Shown here: positions 1 to 11,416 of the stretch, piece by piece | How the letters are laid out: each line of letters starts with the position of its first letter | Numbering within the stretch: the first letter of the stretch is position 1 | DNA from: Melanopsichium pennsylvanicum | Lineage: Eukaryota > Basidiomycota > Ustilaginomycetes > Ustilaginales | Length of the DNA: 64,000 nt | Assembly (NCBI GenBank): GCA_900208305.1 | Contig: OAPG01000019.1 | Span: 62,001 to 126,000 of the forward strand | Reading direction: 5' to 3' | Program-made: the position numbers and the translations under genes | The notes under the pieces: generated by a model | Databases searched by the model: none | The model's input: only the letters and a program-made list of their open reading frames with translations | What the model was told of the DNA's origin: nothing

Positions 1-573
1 GGGGCTGTCTGCATTCTGGGAGTTGGCGCTCTTGATCGAGGTGGAGCTGTAGGAACGCATGGCGGTGGTGATGCCCCTGGTGTCGTTGTTCATGTTGTGC
101 TCTGTTTGCAGGTTGGAGGATGCGGTAGGCGCGCCGGAATGCTGTTCCTGCATGAATGAGGAGCCATCGGGATGCAAGAGCGGCGAAGTGGAAGAAGAAG
201 GCATGTTGATCGAGGATGCTGCATCTGCTGGAGAAGGGAGGTTGGATTGCGGCGAAGAAGCAGAAGCAGAAGCATTGGCGTAGTTGAGCGTGTTTCGCAG
301 TCGCTGCTGATGTTCTGCTTCGCCCTTGACAGAGAGGTTTGAGATGTTGAGGTGAAGATTGCCTCCGGACGAGCTGGGTCGCATGGCGTTTTGGCCGTTG
401 CCAAAGGCGCCAAACGAAGTTTCGGCTGTGCTGATGTTGCCGAGTTGTGTTTGGGACAGAGGCGAGTCAGAAATGGGATGCTGAAGTTGGTGGTTGTGGG
501 AAGAAGAGGAAGGAGCTTGAAAGAAGGCGTCGAAGGCCGGATCAAAAGTCTGACCGTTTTCGATGCCATTCAT
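1..573 (-). CDS. Partial disordered protein, possible transcriptional regulator (N-terminal 191 codons)
   Basis: An open frame starts at an ATG at 571-573 on the minus strand and stays open for 191 codons to the window edge, so only the amino-terminus is present. The frame encodes MNGIENGQTFDPAFDAFF followed by Ser/Gln/Asn/His-rich sequence with no recognisable domain. I chose this frame over an overlapping one starting at 569 because its composition (Ser, Gln, Asn, Pro, Gly) is that of a fungal disordered region, whereas the alternative is Arg/Leu/Pro-rich and ends inside the window. A long gene-free stretch (about 2.6 kb) lies upstream, as is common for fungal regulatory genes with long 5' leaders. 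The function is unknown; a transcription factor or other nuclear regulator is an inference from composition only. The domain that would identify it lies outside the window. Confidence 0.6.
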   Translation of the reverse strand, partial: MNGIENGQTFDPAFDAFFQAPSSSSHNHQLQHPISDSPLSQTQLGNISTAETSFGAFGNGQNAMRPSSSGGNLHLNISNLSVKGEAEHQQRLRNTLNYANASASASSPQSNLPSPADAASSINMPSSSTSPLLHPDGSSFMQEQHSGAPTASSNLQTEHNMNNDTRGITTAMRSYSSTSIKSANSQNADSP

Positions 574-3177
574 CTTTAGAAGCTAGCTGAGCTGACCTGC
601 TAGTTAATGAAGAATGGAAAGCAAAGTTGTTGTGCCAATTGGCCGTCTCGAAATGTAGTTTACCAGCGTCGCGGCAGATCCGAAATGGTGAGACAAAGCT
701 TGATGATGAGCCGGAGGGAGTCCAATGTAGATGCAGCGTACAGTAGCCGACCCGTCTGATCAGCACGGCCAACACGCGAGATGTGCGGTGGATTATATGG
801 ATAGCGAAGGAGCCGATCCTTGAGACAAGCTGAATGCTGCGTTTGGTGCGCTCGGCTCAAATGTGACGAGGACTACTAAAAAGCTTCACCGCCTCTGGTA
901 TTTGAGAAGAGGAGCGTTGCGATGTGGTCGATTGACAGAAAAGCAACCTTCTGATGGAAGGGACAGTGTAAAAGAGTGTGAGGGGAGTCGTGCACGATTT
1001 GCGAACGAGACTACGCGTTGGGCGATAGAAAAGGACCGAGAAGGGGCGATGGTTTTCTGACGAGCGATGATGCTATCCCATGCCGAAACCAGGATTCGAT
1101 ATCTTTGGTGTGCGCCTATTACTGACGATGAGGGAGCTGACAGCAGCGTCCGAGTCTAATGTTTGTGCCGGCTCGAAAGATTCCAATTGGAGGAACGAAG
1201 CACGACTTTGCCGCTTGTTCTGAAGGAGAGAAAAAGAGAGAAAGAGAGAGACGGAAGAATGAAAGGATGAAGCAACAATACAGAGAGTGTTGCGCGCGGG
1301 ATGAAAACGAAGGTCGAGATGATACAAAAATCGATCACTTGGAAGAGAGCTGAAAGGGGTAAATGGTGACAGTGCGGACGAGGAGCGCGACAGTCAAGAC
1401 CGACTTCAGCAGCAGCAGTAGCGGCAGCAGCAGCAGCAAGTGAGACAAGCGGAGGGAGGGACAGCGCAGAAGCGCGAGCACGAGCACGGGCAAACGCAAG
1501 CGCACGAGTAAGAGACCAACAAAGAAGGGCGAGAGCTAACAGCGCGAATACGGGCTTGAAGGCCACTTTCGCTAATCGCCTTACATCGCAGGGCAGTCGC
1601 AGAGGAGGCCAAATTTGATGTAGCCGAGAAATGTGATTTGACAGCTCTTGCCGGTTGAAATGGCTTTCTTTTTGCGCTTCTGGGCTTGTCGGCTGCTGCT
1701 AATTTTTTTTACTCTATATGTTCCTCAGCTCGATTAGGGCGTAGATTGACTGACTGACAGAAGTCGAGGGAGCACGCCGACAAAGTACTTATGGCCTGCA
1801 AAGGGTGCGGTACTTTGGCAGACCAAAAGCGCGACCCGACACTAACATTAACAATGTCAGCGGAGGGCAATGGCGAACGGTACATCTTAGACATTATTTT
1901 ATTTTGTTTGACTGTCGGAACTCGACCGCCTGTACAGCAAAAGGCCGTTCAGGACGCTGTCAACCTGCTTGGTTCTGAGCAGCAACAAAAGCAGCACGTT
2001 TTCCTTTCGGCAGTCTACTGCTGTTGCTGCCACAATCGCTGCTGAACCCCTTTTTTTCCCTCTCTTCTTCTTCTCCTGTCCAAGTGTCACTCGGTGGCTT
2101 TGCGAAGACCCTCACAAACGTACGCACACACACATGCGTGCGCGGTCTCGATTAAGGTAGCCTGTGCTGTCGCTACAGTGCAGCAGTACATTGCGAAATG
2201 CTCGTGCATTCAGAATCGGGCTCGGAAGCGAGAAATGCTGCTGCGACCTAGCATAACTTACATGCCTTACTTCTCTCTCTTTGCTGTTCGGGCTATCCCT
2301 GTCAAAACCGGCTGGTTGTCTTGCCGACGCTCACTTTGTCGCTCTTCGTTTTCGATCTACTATAACCTAAGTTGGTCGAGCGAGGCGATGCTGTCTTTTT
2401 CGGGAGCGCTTGCAACACTTGCTTCGGCCCACAAGGCGTTCAGCCAGCACCAGCAATCACGTTAGCGTCACCACCATCTCAGAACTCCCAAAAAGCTGTG
2501 TACAATTCGTACAAAGGGAGAAGAGTAGCTTAACCGTTCGTACTGAGAGTCTTTTGCATGACATCCACCTGGACCCAAATCTTCATCCCTGCACGTCGTT
2601 CAACACTTCTGCCCGCTTCATCTTGGTTTCAACTTGAAAAACAAGTTTTGACCTTTGTAATGCGCTGTCAATCTGAAATTAAGTTTGAACCTACCATGCT
2701 CATTGTTTAGTGTTTTCCCTACATTCGCTCTCTTTTTTTTTTTTTTGTTTTTTTTTTTTTTTTTTTTCGCCAAATCTCTTGCCACGACTTTACCTGCTTT
2801 TATTATAACCCTAACCATGCCTACAGATCACATCATGACCTAACACTCTCTACATATTCGAACAATCGCAGATCAGCTGTCTACCAACCCAACACCCAAC
2901 ACCCCCTCCCATACGGCAAAAATTTCCTCACACTGACCACTTTTGCAATTGTCCTCGCTCTCGTCGACAAACACTAAACCACAAGTCAATGTAAGATTTG
3001 GAGAAAGAGAAACGATGTTGCTGATTCGAAAAGGGCAACCATGGGAAGAAAAGAAAAAGAGTTTTGTTGTACAATACAAAGTGAGCGCCAAGGTTCATGA
3101 TCGTGACTTGGTCGAACCCGAATGTCTTTGAGAGTCAAGCTATGTATCCTCAATACGATCCAGGCTAAAGCCACGTG
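574..3177. other. Gene-free stretch, probable long 5' region
   Basis: No convincing gene is seen in these 2.6 kb. The stretch holds a CAG/CTG-rich patch (about 1408-1440), an interrupted poly-T tract (about 2732-2767) and a TACAGTA heptamer at 739, 166 bases upstream of the left-edge gene. It most likely contains the promoter and leader of that gene plus the 3' flank of the kinase gene. Short open frames here are Arg/Leu/Ser-rich and lack protein-like features. Confidence 0.5.
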
Positions 3178-3693
3178 TCATCGCATGGACCGATCAATCT
3201 GATCTTTCCCACCACCTCTCGGCGTCGTCGGTGGTGGTGGCTGTGTTAGCACATTTTTCCAAGTGGGAATCTCGGCACCAGTGGAAGCACTTACTCCATC
3301 TTGAACGGTCCCATCCAGTTGTTGTTGTTGTTGCTGTTGCTGCTGCTGCTCGTGCTGTTGCTGCGGATTCGATCTCTGCCACCAGCTCTTCGGCAAAAAT
3401 TTGTGCAGGAAAGCACTCAAACCCCCTCCTTTACCACCTACCAGGAGGGCAGGTCCAAAACGGCTATGTTGTTGTGTTTGCTCATCTTGTTGAAACGCAT
3501 CGGGCTGGCTCGTAGGAATGTGCGGATGAAGATTGGGAAACGGGAAATTCGGCAATTCCAACAACGAAGGTTGCTGATGCTGTTGCTGTTGTTGATGCTG
3601 CTCGTCTCGTTTCCCAACAGATCCGCGTTCCTTGGCCTCGATCTCGCTGATGGCGCGATTTCGCTTCCAGCCGTATTTGGACCTGAGGTATTC
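3178..3693 (-). other. 171-codon open extension in frame with the PDK stop codon
   Basis: Immediately after the PDK stop (TAG at 3694-3696) the same frame is open for 171 codons and ends at 3178. It starts with a basic, helical-looking stretch (EYLRSKYGWKRNRAISEIEA), continues into Gln/His-rich and poly-Gln sequence (a CAA/CAG run near 3317-3360), includes a Gly-rich hydrophobic segment (GGLSAFLHKFLPKSWW) and ends Pro/Gly-rich. No ATG lies in its first part, so it is not an ordinary separate gene. It could be reached by stop readthrough, by an alternative phase-0 intron of 51 nt ending in that TAG, or as an exon of an unidentified overlapping gene. It may also simply be a chance open frame. 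Confidence 0.35.
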
Positions 3694-5255
3694 CTACGGT
3701 AACGGCTCGCTACTCGAAGAAAGTCGATTGAGATGCATATACACATCCGTACCATACCCTTCCATCGAGATGAGCTTCAAGTCTCCACCAAAGTAGCGCG
3801 CATACAACCTCGCTAGGGGCAGACCGTAACCAAAACCTGCCATGGGCGCTTTGAAGTCGGAAGCATTGAATTCCGGGTCGAGGTCCTCGGACTGCGCAGT
3901 GGTGTACATGTAGGTCCACACGAGAGCCATCTCGGAACGTGGGATTCCTCCACCTTCGTCGCTGATCTTGATGGTAATGTCCTCTTTGCCTTCGACTACG
4001 ATGACCTTGATGGGTGGGAAATTGTCCTCCTGATCAACACCGTAGCGCTCTACGACGGCACGAAGCGAGTTCTTGAGCAGCTCGAACAGCATATGGTTCA
4101 AATGACTGGGCACGTACATGAACGTCAGATCCGGAGGACAGACGAGCTGAACAGGCGGGCCTTTGAACAATCCGTAATGCTCTTCGCAGACGAACCTGGC
4201 GTTCTCGATGGCTTCGTGCGCCATTGCTCCAACGTTGGTGTTGGTGCAGATTATACCGACGTATTGCTCGTGCTCCTGGTTGCCATCGACTTTGACTTTG
4301 GCAATCTGGTCGGAAAGCGAGTAGTCGCCGCTGTTGCTGCTACCGCTTCCACTGCCGATGAGCTTTGACGCAGGACGCTGCGAAGATCTGCTGAGTGCGA
4401 TGTGCTGTCCGATAAGGATACGAATGCCAATACGCGATAGATAAAAACGGTCGAGAAAGGCTTGTACATCGGCTTGAAGAGTGTTTCTCTTCCTTGACCG
4501 CTTGTACTCGAGAACGCCTTGTGCGATAGTAGTCACGACGGCATCGTGCCTCTTTTTGATCTTTTCGAGTGCCTTTGTAAAGTCTTCGTTGTACTGTTCG
4601 ATCTCGCTGGGCCACTGATGGTCCGGCAGATTAGCATAGTATCGATGCTCGAGGAGGGCGCGCGATCTTGAGCCATTGCCGTTCTTTCCATTGCCAATCT
4701 TAGGTACGAGCGCCTTTGCGAGGCCAGCGTCGCTGTCGGAAATGGTGGCGGATTCTAGTAGTGAAGGATTTGGTTTGGATTCAGGGAGCGGTTCTGCACT
4801 CTTTGATGCGGTTTGCAGCAGTTTTTGGACCGAGTCGGAGAGCTTGGGCTTGGGAAAACCGACAAGCTCCTCGAATGACTGGGCGTACCAATTCTTGACT
4901 TTGACGATGGATGGCATCTTGGATAGGTCGTGTGGTAATTCGTCGAGCTCCTTGACACGATGCGCGAGTCGGATCGGCAGTTCTTCCGCTAGGAAACTGC
5001 CTGCTTGAAGGATGGTGCCTGGGTTCGGATTACGACCGAATTGCACCATTTGACGTAGTGAGATTCCCGTTTGCGGGAAGCTCGCGAAATGATGAAGCTG
5101 CGACCACAGCTTTTGGGAAATTTGGTAGCTCCTGTAAGATCGGTCACAAAGGGGTCAATGAGAAGGAAAGGGCACAGATCAGTATGATGCTACATCGATC
5201 CGAGGTGAGGCGCAGGTCTGAGGCCGAGGTCACAGGAATCAGCTAGTGCTTACAT
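3694..5255 (-). CDS. Pyruvate dehydrogenase kinase (mitochondrial PDK/BCKDK family)
   Basis: This is a GHKL-type protein kinase of the PDK/BCKDK family, which phosphorylates and inactivates mitochondrial alpha-ketoacid dehydrogenase complexes. The N-box (HMLFELLKNSLRAVV, about residues 347-361), G1 box (DEGGGIP, about 392) and G2 box (GFGYGLPLARLY, about 433) are all present, as is the family motif YMYTTA. The model is two exons: the coding bases A and T at 5255-5254, an intron 5253-5132 (122 nt, GTAAGC...TTACAG), then 5131-3694, giving 479 residues. Joining AT to the G at 5131 makes an ATG followed by SYQISQKLWSQLHHFASF, which restores the conserved PDK amino-terminus (...FPQTGISLRQMVQFG) missing if translation began at the ATG at 5049. 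The frame remains open for 171 codons after the TAG at 3694-3696. Pyruvate versus branched-chain specificity is not certain; pyruvate is the likelier. Confidence 0.9.
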
Positions 5256-6476
5256 TGTGGATGAATGCCGTGGCTGTATGCAGCCGATTAGAAATGGGGA
5301 GTGTGCTCGATGCTGGACTCGGCGCGGGCGTTTGACTTTGTTACTGCGATCGTGTCGTAGTGAAGCGTCTAAGGACGCCTTTCCCTTGGTTCCCACGCTT
5401 GATCGAACAGAGTCAAAGGGCTTTGAATGGTATCGATCAGCCGCAATTTGATGTTACTCAACGCTGAATTCGAGGGAGAACGGGTGAGACTCTTTCTTGC
5501 AAGTCACTAAGTGTGTCTGGACGAATTGGATGGGCTGAGCAGGAGCTTCTGTCGCTGATGACAAAGAAGGAGAACGGAATGTCCGAAGCAACTTGGTGTG
5601 GAGAGGCGGCGGGGTTGGGTTTGGCCCGTTCGTGCGTGCGTGCTTGATTGATGTGGACGCTTGTTCTGAAGAGCGGCTAAAAGATTCTTTCTCAATTTCG
5701 ACGCCTTGAAATGATACTTGTGGTGAATGCTTGCTGGTGAGAAGAAGAGAAGCGAGTCATCAAGGGATGAGGGTGGATGTTTCCAAACGGATCTAGAGAA
5801 TGCGTTGCGGGGAAGCTCGTGAGTGAGTCAAACGGGCACTCTCTACTCACGCTACAACACAATTAATGCAAGCTTCCTCATTTGACCGCCGCTCAACGCG
5901 AGCCGAGGAACTTGAGCCAGGGAATTAACGGACGTAGTTAGCCTACACTCTCGTTTGTGCGCGAGTGAGGAGCGTGTCAGAGTCACAAGAGCGTAGAGAG
6001 CGGAGAGGCCAATTTGATTTGGAGAAGCGGGGTCTCATGCTGGGAAGCTGCAGTTAGGAAAGCAGGAAACAAAAAAAAAAACAAAACAAAAAAAAAACCC
6101 TGGCCATCTGTGATTGTGTTGGACAGGGAGGCTCGGACGACCTACGGCTCAGATTGAAAGCCGGTGCCGTATAACGCTTCAGCCTACTCTCTCGATAATC
6201 GCAGTTGGCGTGCAGTAGTTGAGGGCATGAAAAATCAGATTTTTTTTCGCTACGATTGTTAGGCTTAGTCTTCTCAAGTTGTCATAGTTCGATTCACCTC
6301 ACTTGGCGTGGGAGGTCTCTCTCAAATCCTTCGATAATGGTCAGCCTAAACCCTATCACAATGTCCCTCTCACACGAAGGTCTCGTTCAGAAGACGTACT
6401 CGGCATCAATGGTTTTTGATTAGTCGAGACGTCAAGACATCAAACAGCGCTTTGTAAGATCAAGTGCCGGTAAGTA
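5256..6476. other. Intergenic stretch without recognised genes
   Basis: I see no convincing coding region. There is an A-rich tract at about 6070-6097 and a T-run at about 6240-6248. The stretch lies upstream of the kinase gene and downstream of the small hydrophilic-protein gene, so it should hold the kinase promoter. Confidence 0.5.
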
Positions 6477-7060
6477 TTAGGAGTTGATAACGTGGCTGCG
6501 AGCAGTGGCCTCCTGATCAGCCTCGAGACGCTGAGGTTCGGTCTGAGGCACAGGCTCGTTCAGCTGAGACTGATGGGTCTCATCGATGCCCCTTGGCTTG
6601 GCGTCAAATCCGCCCGGGTTGTCGCGAAGAGCCTCGAACTTCTTGTCTTCGGGGCCGCCGGCATCCTCAAAACGAATGCTGGATTCGCCGATGCGCTGGC
6701 TTCGGTAGTCTCCACCTTCCTCAGGAGTGATGTTCTGAGGGTTGGTACCTCCACCAGTCTGACCAGTTCGTCCCACAGAGACAGAAGCACCAGGAAACTT
6801 GTCTAGACCAGACTCGTTGACACCAGAATTCTCCGAGGTGACGGTGGTCTTGGGGTTGAAAGAGTCTTTGAGTCGGTTGTCAGACTTGTTGTCCAGGTCG
6901 CGGAACTGCACGTTGGGCATGGTCGACAAGACAGATTTAAGAAATAGTATCATTGTCTTCTCCGAACTTATCTTTTGAGATGCAGCCATCGCTCGTGTTG
7001 GAAACTTACCTGCTCGTCAATTATCTGCTGTTCCGACTTGCCGGCGTATGCTTCAGACAT
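6477..7060 (-). CDS. Small hydrophilic protein of unknown function (two exons)
   Basis: Exon 1 (7060-7010) encodes MSEAYAGKSEQQIIDEQ and is followed by a consensus donor (CAG then GTAAGT). An intron of 104 nt (7009-6906) ends at GTGCAG, and exon 2 (6905-6477) continues in phase with FRDLDNKSDNRLKDSF, giving 159 residues. I prefer this to a single-exon reading from 6989, whose first residues come from what looks like intron sequence. The product is acidic, rich in Gly, Asp, Glu, Asn and Gln, and has no Cys, Trp, signal peptide or membrane segment. It resembles hydrophilin-like or stress-related disordered proteins in composition only. I do not recognise a family and assign no function. Confidence 0.65.
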
Positions 7061-8340
7061 GCTGGGCGTTGATGTATGTGTTGTGGTCCGAGAAGGAGAA
7101 GACTTTATGGCTGGTGAATTTAGAAGATCTGATTGTGCTACCTTGCGTTGAGTCTAGGCTACTTATACGAATTGCCTGAATCTCTTGATTCTACAACGAA
7201 AAGTAGCGATTTGCGAGTGGTGAGCACATCCATCTGCAGGCTTGAGCCCGTGAACTTGGTCAAAACGAAGCTCAACTCTGATAAAGTGTGTCGCAGTGCC
7301 TCGTGATTTGTTTTCATGAACTTCAACGGACAGCTTAGATTCGGATGAACATCATATGAGCTCATTTCACTTGACAGAGCCGAGTCGTTTTCCGTTTGAG
7401 CCGTGAGCCTGTCCTGTCACAAAGCTAGGACGAGTCTCGCATGGCGTGAAGCACAGCAGATCCAGGGATTCTGCACAGTGAGGGACATTCAGAACAGGCA
7501 AGAGTACAGCAGAGGGAAAAGGAGGCGGCTACGGCGATATTTCACCGATGAATCATACGCTCAGTCATCTTGCGTAGCTGCTTCGAGCTGTCACTGACCT
7601 GCATCGAGAAGGCGAAATCGGCAATTTCTTGTTGTTCTGATTCGCTAGTTCGTCCCGAGAGCTTCTACCATGCTTGATGTGCTATGCAGCTGTGCTTCTT
7701 GATGTTGCCCATTGGATCGCTAGGAGGGATGTATTATATGCCAAGCGGAGCAATCGTACTGTACGAAGGATTGAACAGGAGAAAGCGATGTTTGGCGGGT
7801 CAGGGTCCAAGCCTTGTTTCCATGCTTGGATTCAGTGAGGAAGAGCAGAACGTTTGGCGTCAATAATTTGCAGCTGAGCCATAGAATAATTCGACTAAGA
7901 TCTCACATTTTGAAGGTCACATCTCCGATGCACATAACTAAGACGGACCTTATCCCCGATGTCGATGTTAATTCACAAATTTCGGTTCCGAATTCGACCC
8001 TTACGACGGAAAGAACAGGCACAAGGCTTGAGCGCGGCCCTCGAGCCAGTTCGTGATCGATTTTCGCTCCGCAAAAGACTCTGACTTAATATTCGAGGCT
8101 CTCGCAACCTACAGAATTCAAAAAGGCGAATAGGAACAACAAAAGAAATTCAAGCAGCTGTAAACACTGCACTTTAAAACCCACCTCTTGTTTTTAAAAT
8201 TCAAGCTGTTTTTGAATTTGGAAAGACGGAAAAAGGCAACTGCACCCCAGCCTAGATCAAACGTTCGGAAAATTTCGAAAGTCCCAACCGCAACCAAAAG
8301 GAAGAAAACGGCCGCAAAGGGCCAAAGGATGGTTACATTT

Positions 8341-8376
<36 letters not shown>

Positions 8377-8676
8377 AAGCGCACGAGCACGCAAGATAAG
8401 GCAGCGGCTGCACGACCAGCAAGGTCAATTTTGACCAGTCGGGGCAGCGCTCAATGAAGCCAGCAGGCAAGCCGATTCATCGAGTCGTCTCGAAATCGGT
8501 GTGCGTTCATTCTTCTAGCCTTTTGCCAATTGAATTGGCTGTTTGCCTGTCTGACTTGCCTGTCTGACTGGTGCTGTGGAATCCAATCCTGAGAAACGCT
8601 TGGTCGCCATCATCCACACCTGATCACATCCACCACCATTCCGTCTTGACCCTTTTTCCTACATTCACGCATCATC
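7061..8676. other. Intergenic stretch with GA microsatellite
   Basis: No gene is supported. A (GA) repeat of about 15 units lies at 8343-8372 and a TACTGTA heptamer at 7757. The right end should carry the ATP4 promoter and leader. Small open frames here are not protein-like. Confidence 0.5.
8343..8372. repeat. GA microsatellite (15 units)
   Basis: A pure GA run lies about 300 bases upstream of ATP4. Confidence 0.92.
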
Positions 8677-10152
8677 ATGTCGTACCGTGTTGCAGCTCGC
8701 CGTGTTCCCAGCCTTGCCCTTGCGCGACCCACTGTGGCTGCTCCTCGTGCTGCTGCCTCGGTTGCTGCCGTCCGACTCTACAGCGACAAGCCTTCGCCCG
8801 AAGCACGTGCCAGCTCCATCCTCGACGCTTTGCCCGGCAACTCACTCGTCTCCAAGACTGGATGGGTCACCCTTGGAACCGGATTGACCGCCGTCGCCAT
8901 CAGTAAGGAGATCTACGTCGCCAACGAGGAGACCGTCATTCTCGTCGGTTCGCTCATCTTTGCCGTTCTTGTCGGCCGTGCCATCACCGGTCCTTACAAG
9001 GAGTGGGCTGACTCTCAGATCGAGGTAAGAATCACATCAATACCAATCACACCAACAGCGACACTAACACGAATGAGCAGCAGCAGCATCAGTAGTGGGA
9101 TTGCAAACGTATAGCAGCCAGCAGTGGTTCGACTTTGACCACGTACCATGACACCATCTCCACACATCATGTGTCAGTCTTGCAATTTGCATCATATCAT
9201 GACTAATGCTTGACAAAATCAAGTACCTCAACCAAGCTGATAAGGGCAAATACGTCGTTGAGACGTCTTTGAGGATCAGCAAGAGGATCGCTAGAGGTCA
9301 CAGATATACTTCCGAAGCGCGATGCGATTGTCTGACCGCACGGGTCAGCCTGCATGTTGGTCAACATGCATTGTGACTGGATGCAGACGCAAACTACGAC
9401 AACATATCCGATCTTTGATTCTATCGGAAGAACATATTTAACGGTATCAACCAAGTCGGCTGTTTCGATGAAGTTGTGTCATAACTTTCTAGAGTCGGGT
9501 CAGACAGCATGATTTGCGGTGGAGAGGAGGTCACACCGCATTCGCTCAAGTCTGAATCCTGTCCTGCTAACCAACAAGCTAGAACTCGATCCGCCTTTCT
9601 CCTGCACTTGACCTTGCCATGTCTTTTCGGCCACACTCCTCCACTTGCATATTATCCGCTGCTACTTGCACCTCGACTTGTTTGCTGTTGTCGATTCCCT
9701 TGTCATGTGATCTATTTAACTCATACTGACCATCGTTTCTTGTATGCTCTGCATCACCTTGTTTCAACACCCAACAGAAAATCAGCAAGATCCTCAACGG
9801 TGCGCGCACCAAGCACACCGAGGCTGTTCAGGCGCGTATTGACTCTGTGGAGCAGCAGAAGGACGTTGTTGGTTTGACCCAGGCGCTTTACTCTGTTGCC
9901 AAGGAGACGGCACAGACCGAAAAGGAAGTGTTCGAGCTTCGTCAAAAGACGGCGCTCGCTGCCGAGGTTAAGTCGGTGCTCGACTCGTGGGTTCGTTTCG
10001 AGGCGAGCGAACGTGAGCAGGAGCAGCGCGAGCTCGCTGCCAGCGTCATTAAGAAGGTTCAGGACAGCTTGCAGGACGACAAGCTTCAGAAGCAGATCTT
10101 GGACAATGCTGTTGCCGAGATCGAGCAGTTGGTCAAGAGCAAGGCTATCTAA
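8677..10152 (+). CDS. ATP4: Mitochondrial ATP synthase subunit 4 (subunit b)
   Basis: Subunit 4 is the peripheral-stalk b subunit of F1Fo ATP synthase in the mitochondrial inner membrane. Exon 1 (8677-9024, 116 codons) encodes an Arg/Ala-rich presequence ending near VRLYSDKPSPEA, then a hydrophobic pair of membrane segments (LGTGLTAVAISKEIYV and ETVILVGSLIFAVLVG). Exon 2 (9778-10152) encodes a long charged helix starting KISKILNGARTKHTEAVQ and ending VKSKAI, typical of the stalk. The join at CAGATCGAG/GTAAGA and CCAACAG/AAAATC is in phase 0 and gives 240 residues, the usual family length. The intron is 753 nt (9025-9777), much longer than the other introns of the window. Confidence 0.93.
9025..9777 (+). 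other. Unusually long intron of ATP4
   Basis: The intron starts GTAAGA and ends in a pyrimidine-rich stretch before CCAACAG. Its 753 nt is six to eight times the size of the other introns proposed here. I see no additional exon needed to complete subunit 4. A short minus-strand open frame (9203-9454) has no protein-like features. The intron could host a non-coding RNA or a regulatory element, but nothing specific is recognised. Confidence 0.7.
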
Positions 10153-10717
<565 letters not shown>

Positions 10718-11416
10718 TCAGTTGTCTAGGCTGAGGTTTGCAGTCTTGTCTTGGAGTGCTTGGGTGGATAATTTTGTTGGCAAAGGCTCTGCGGGTTGAA
10801 GGGATGAACCTTCAGGACCTTCGATCATTCTTTCCAACAAATACTTTACCACTGCCTCTTGCTCTCTCATCTGTGCTTCGCTCATGGGACCTCTGCCGGC
10901 AGTATTTCTTACATCCCAAAGTTTTCGTTCGCTACCATCATCTTCTTCTTCCATTCTCTTCTTATCGACATCTACGTTTGCATTTTCTGGATCGGCACTT
11001 GACTGTTGCGATGATGATGATAGTGATGTGCTTTTGGGATGCAAGATGAGGTTCAACTTTTTAGCTTCTTCTGGATTGGCCTTTTCCAATTTCTCGATCG
11101 CAACAATCAGTGCTTTGACTACATCCAAATGCCCATTGAGTGCTGCCCAGTGAAGTGCAGTGTTGCCAGAAATGTTCTGCGAAAGAAGATAAGCGAGATT
11201 CGAATAAGGTAGAAGGTATTGGACTAAATTAAGGTGACCATTGGCAGAAGCATAGTGGAGCAAAGTATTTGAATCCTCATTCTTGATGCTTAGGAGAAGT
11301 TCGGCGGAGGTGTTGGTGGACAGAGTGGTTTGAAGGTCCTCGAGGTCACCGTAACGTGCCGAGAGGAGGAGTTCGTCGATTTGATCGCTGGTGAGGGAAG
11401 AAGCCTTATCCGACAT
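10718..11416 (-). CDS. Ankyrin-repeat protein, Yar1-like
   Basis: The protein (232 residues from the ATG at 11416) has at least two clear ankyrin repeats near its amino-terminus (NTLLHYASANGHLNLVQYLL and GNTALHWAALNGHLDVVKAL), a low-complexity Ser/Asp/Glu linker, and a further helical segment (WDVRNTAGRGPMSEAQ... VKYLLERM). Size and layout match Yar1 of yeasts, a cytosolic/nuclear chaperone of ribosomal protein Rps3 acting in 40S assembly. The frame extends upstream to a potential ATG at 11539, but the intervening 41 residues look non-conserved and MSDKASSLTSDQIDELL is a typical start. It is transcribed divergently from the ribosome-biogenesis gene NOP53. The Yar1 assignment is an inference from architecture, and another short ankyrin protein is possible. 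Confidence 0.7.
   Translation of the reverse strand: MSDKASSLTSDQIDELLLSARYGDLEDLQTTLSTNTSAELLLSIKNEDSNTLLHYASANGHLNLVQYLLPYSNLAYLLSQNISGNTALHWAALNGHLDVVKALIVAIEKLEKANPEEAKKLNLILHPKSTSLSSSSQQSSADPENANVDVDKKRMEEEDDGSERKLWDVRNTAGRGPMSEAQMREQEAVVKYLLERMIEGPEGSSLQPAEPLPTKLSTQALQDKTANLSLDN

Noticed and set aside
1156..1566. Minus-strand open frame starting with a hydrophobic, signal-like stretch (MAFKPVFALLALALLCWS).
   Set aside because: The rest is Ala/Arg/Leu/Ser low complexity produced by CAG/CTG and GA-rich DNA. It has no family pattern and lies in the probable leader of the left-edge gene.
6270..6300. GTTCGATTC resembling a tRNA T-loop.
   Set aside because: Flanking bases do not form the T-stem, and no acceptor or anticodon stem can be drawn.
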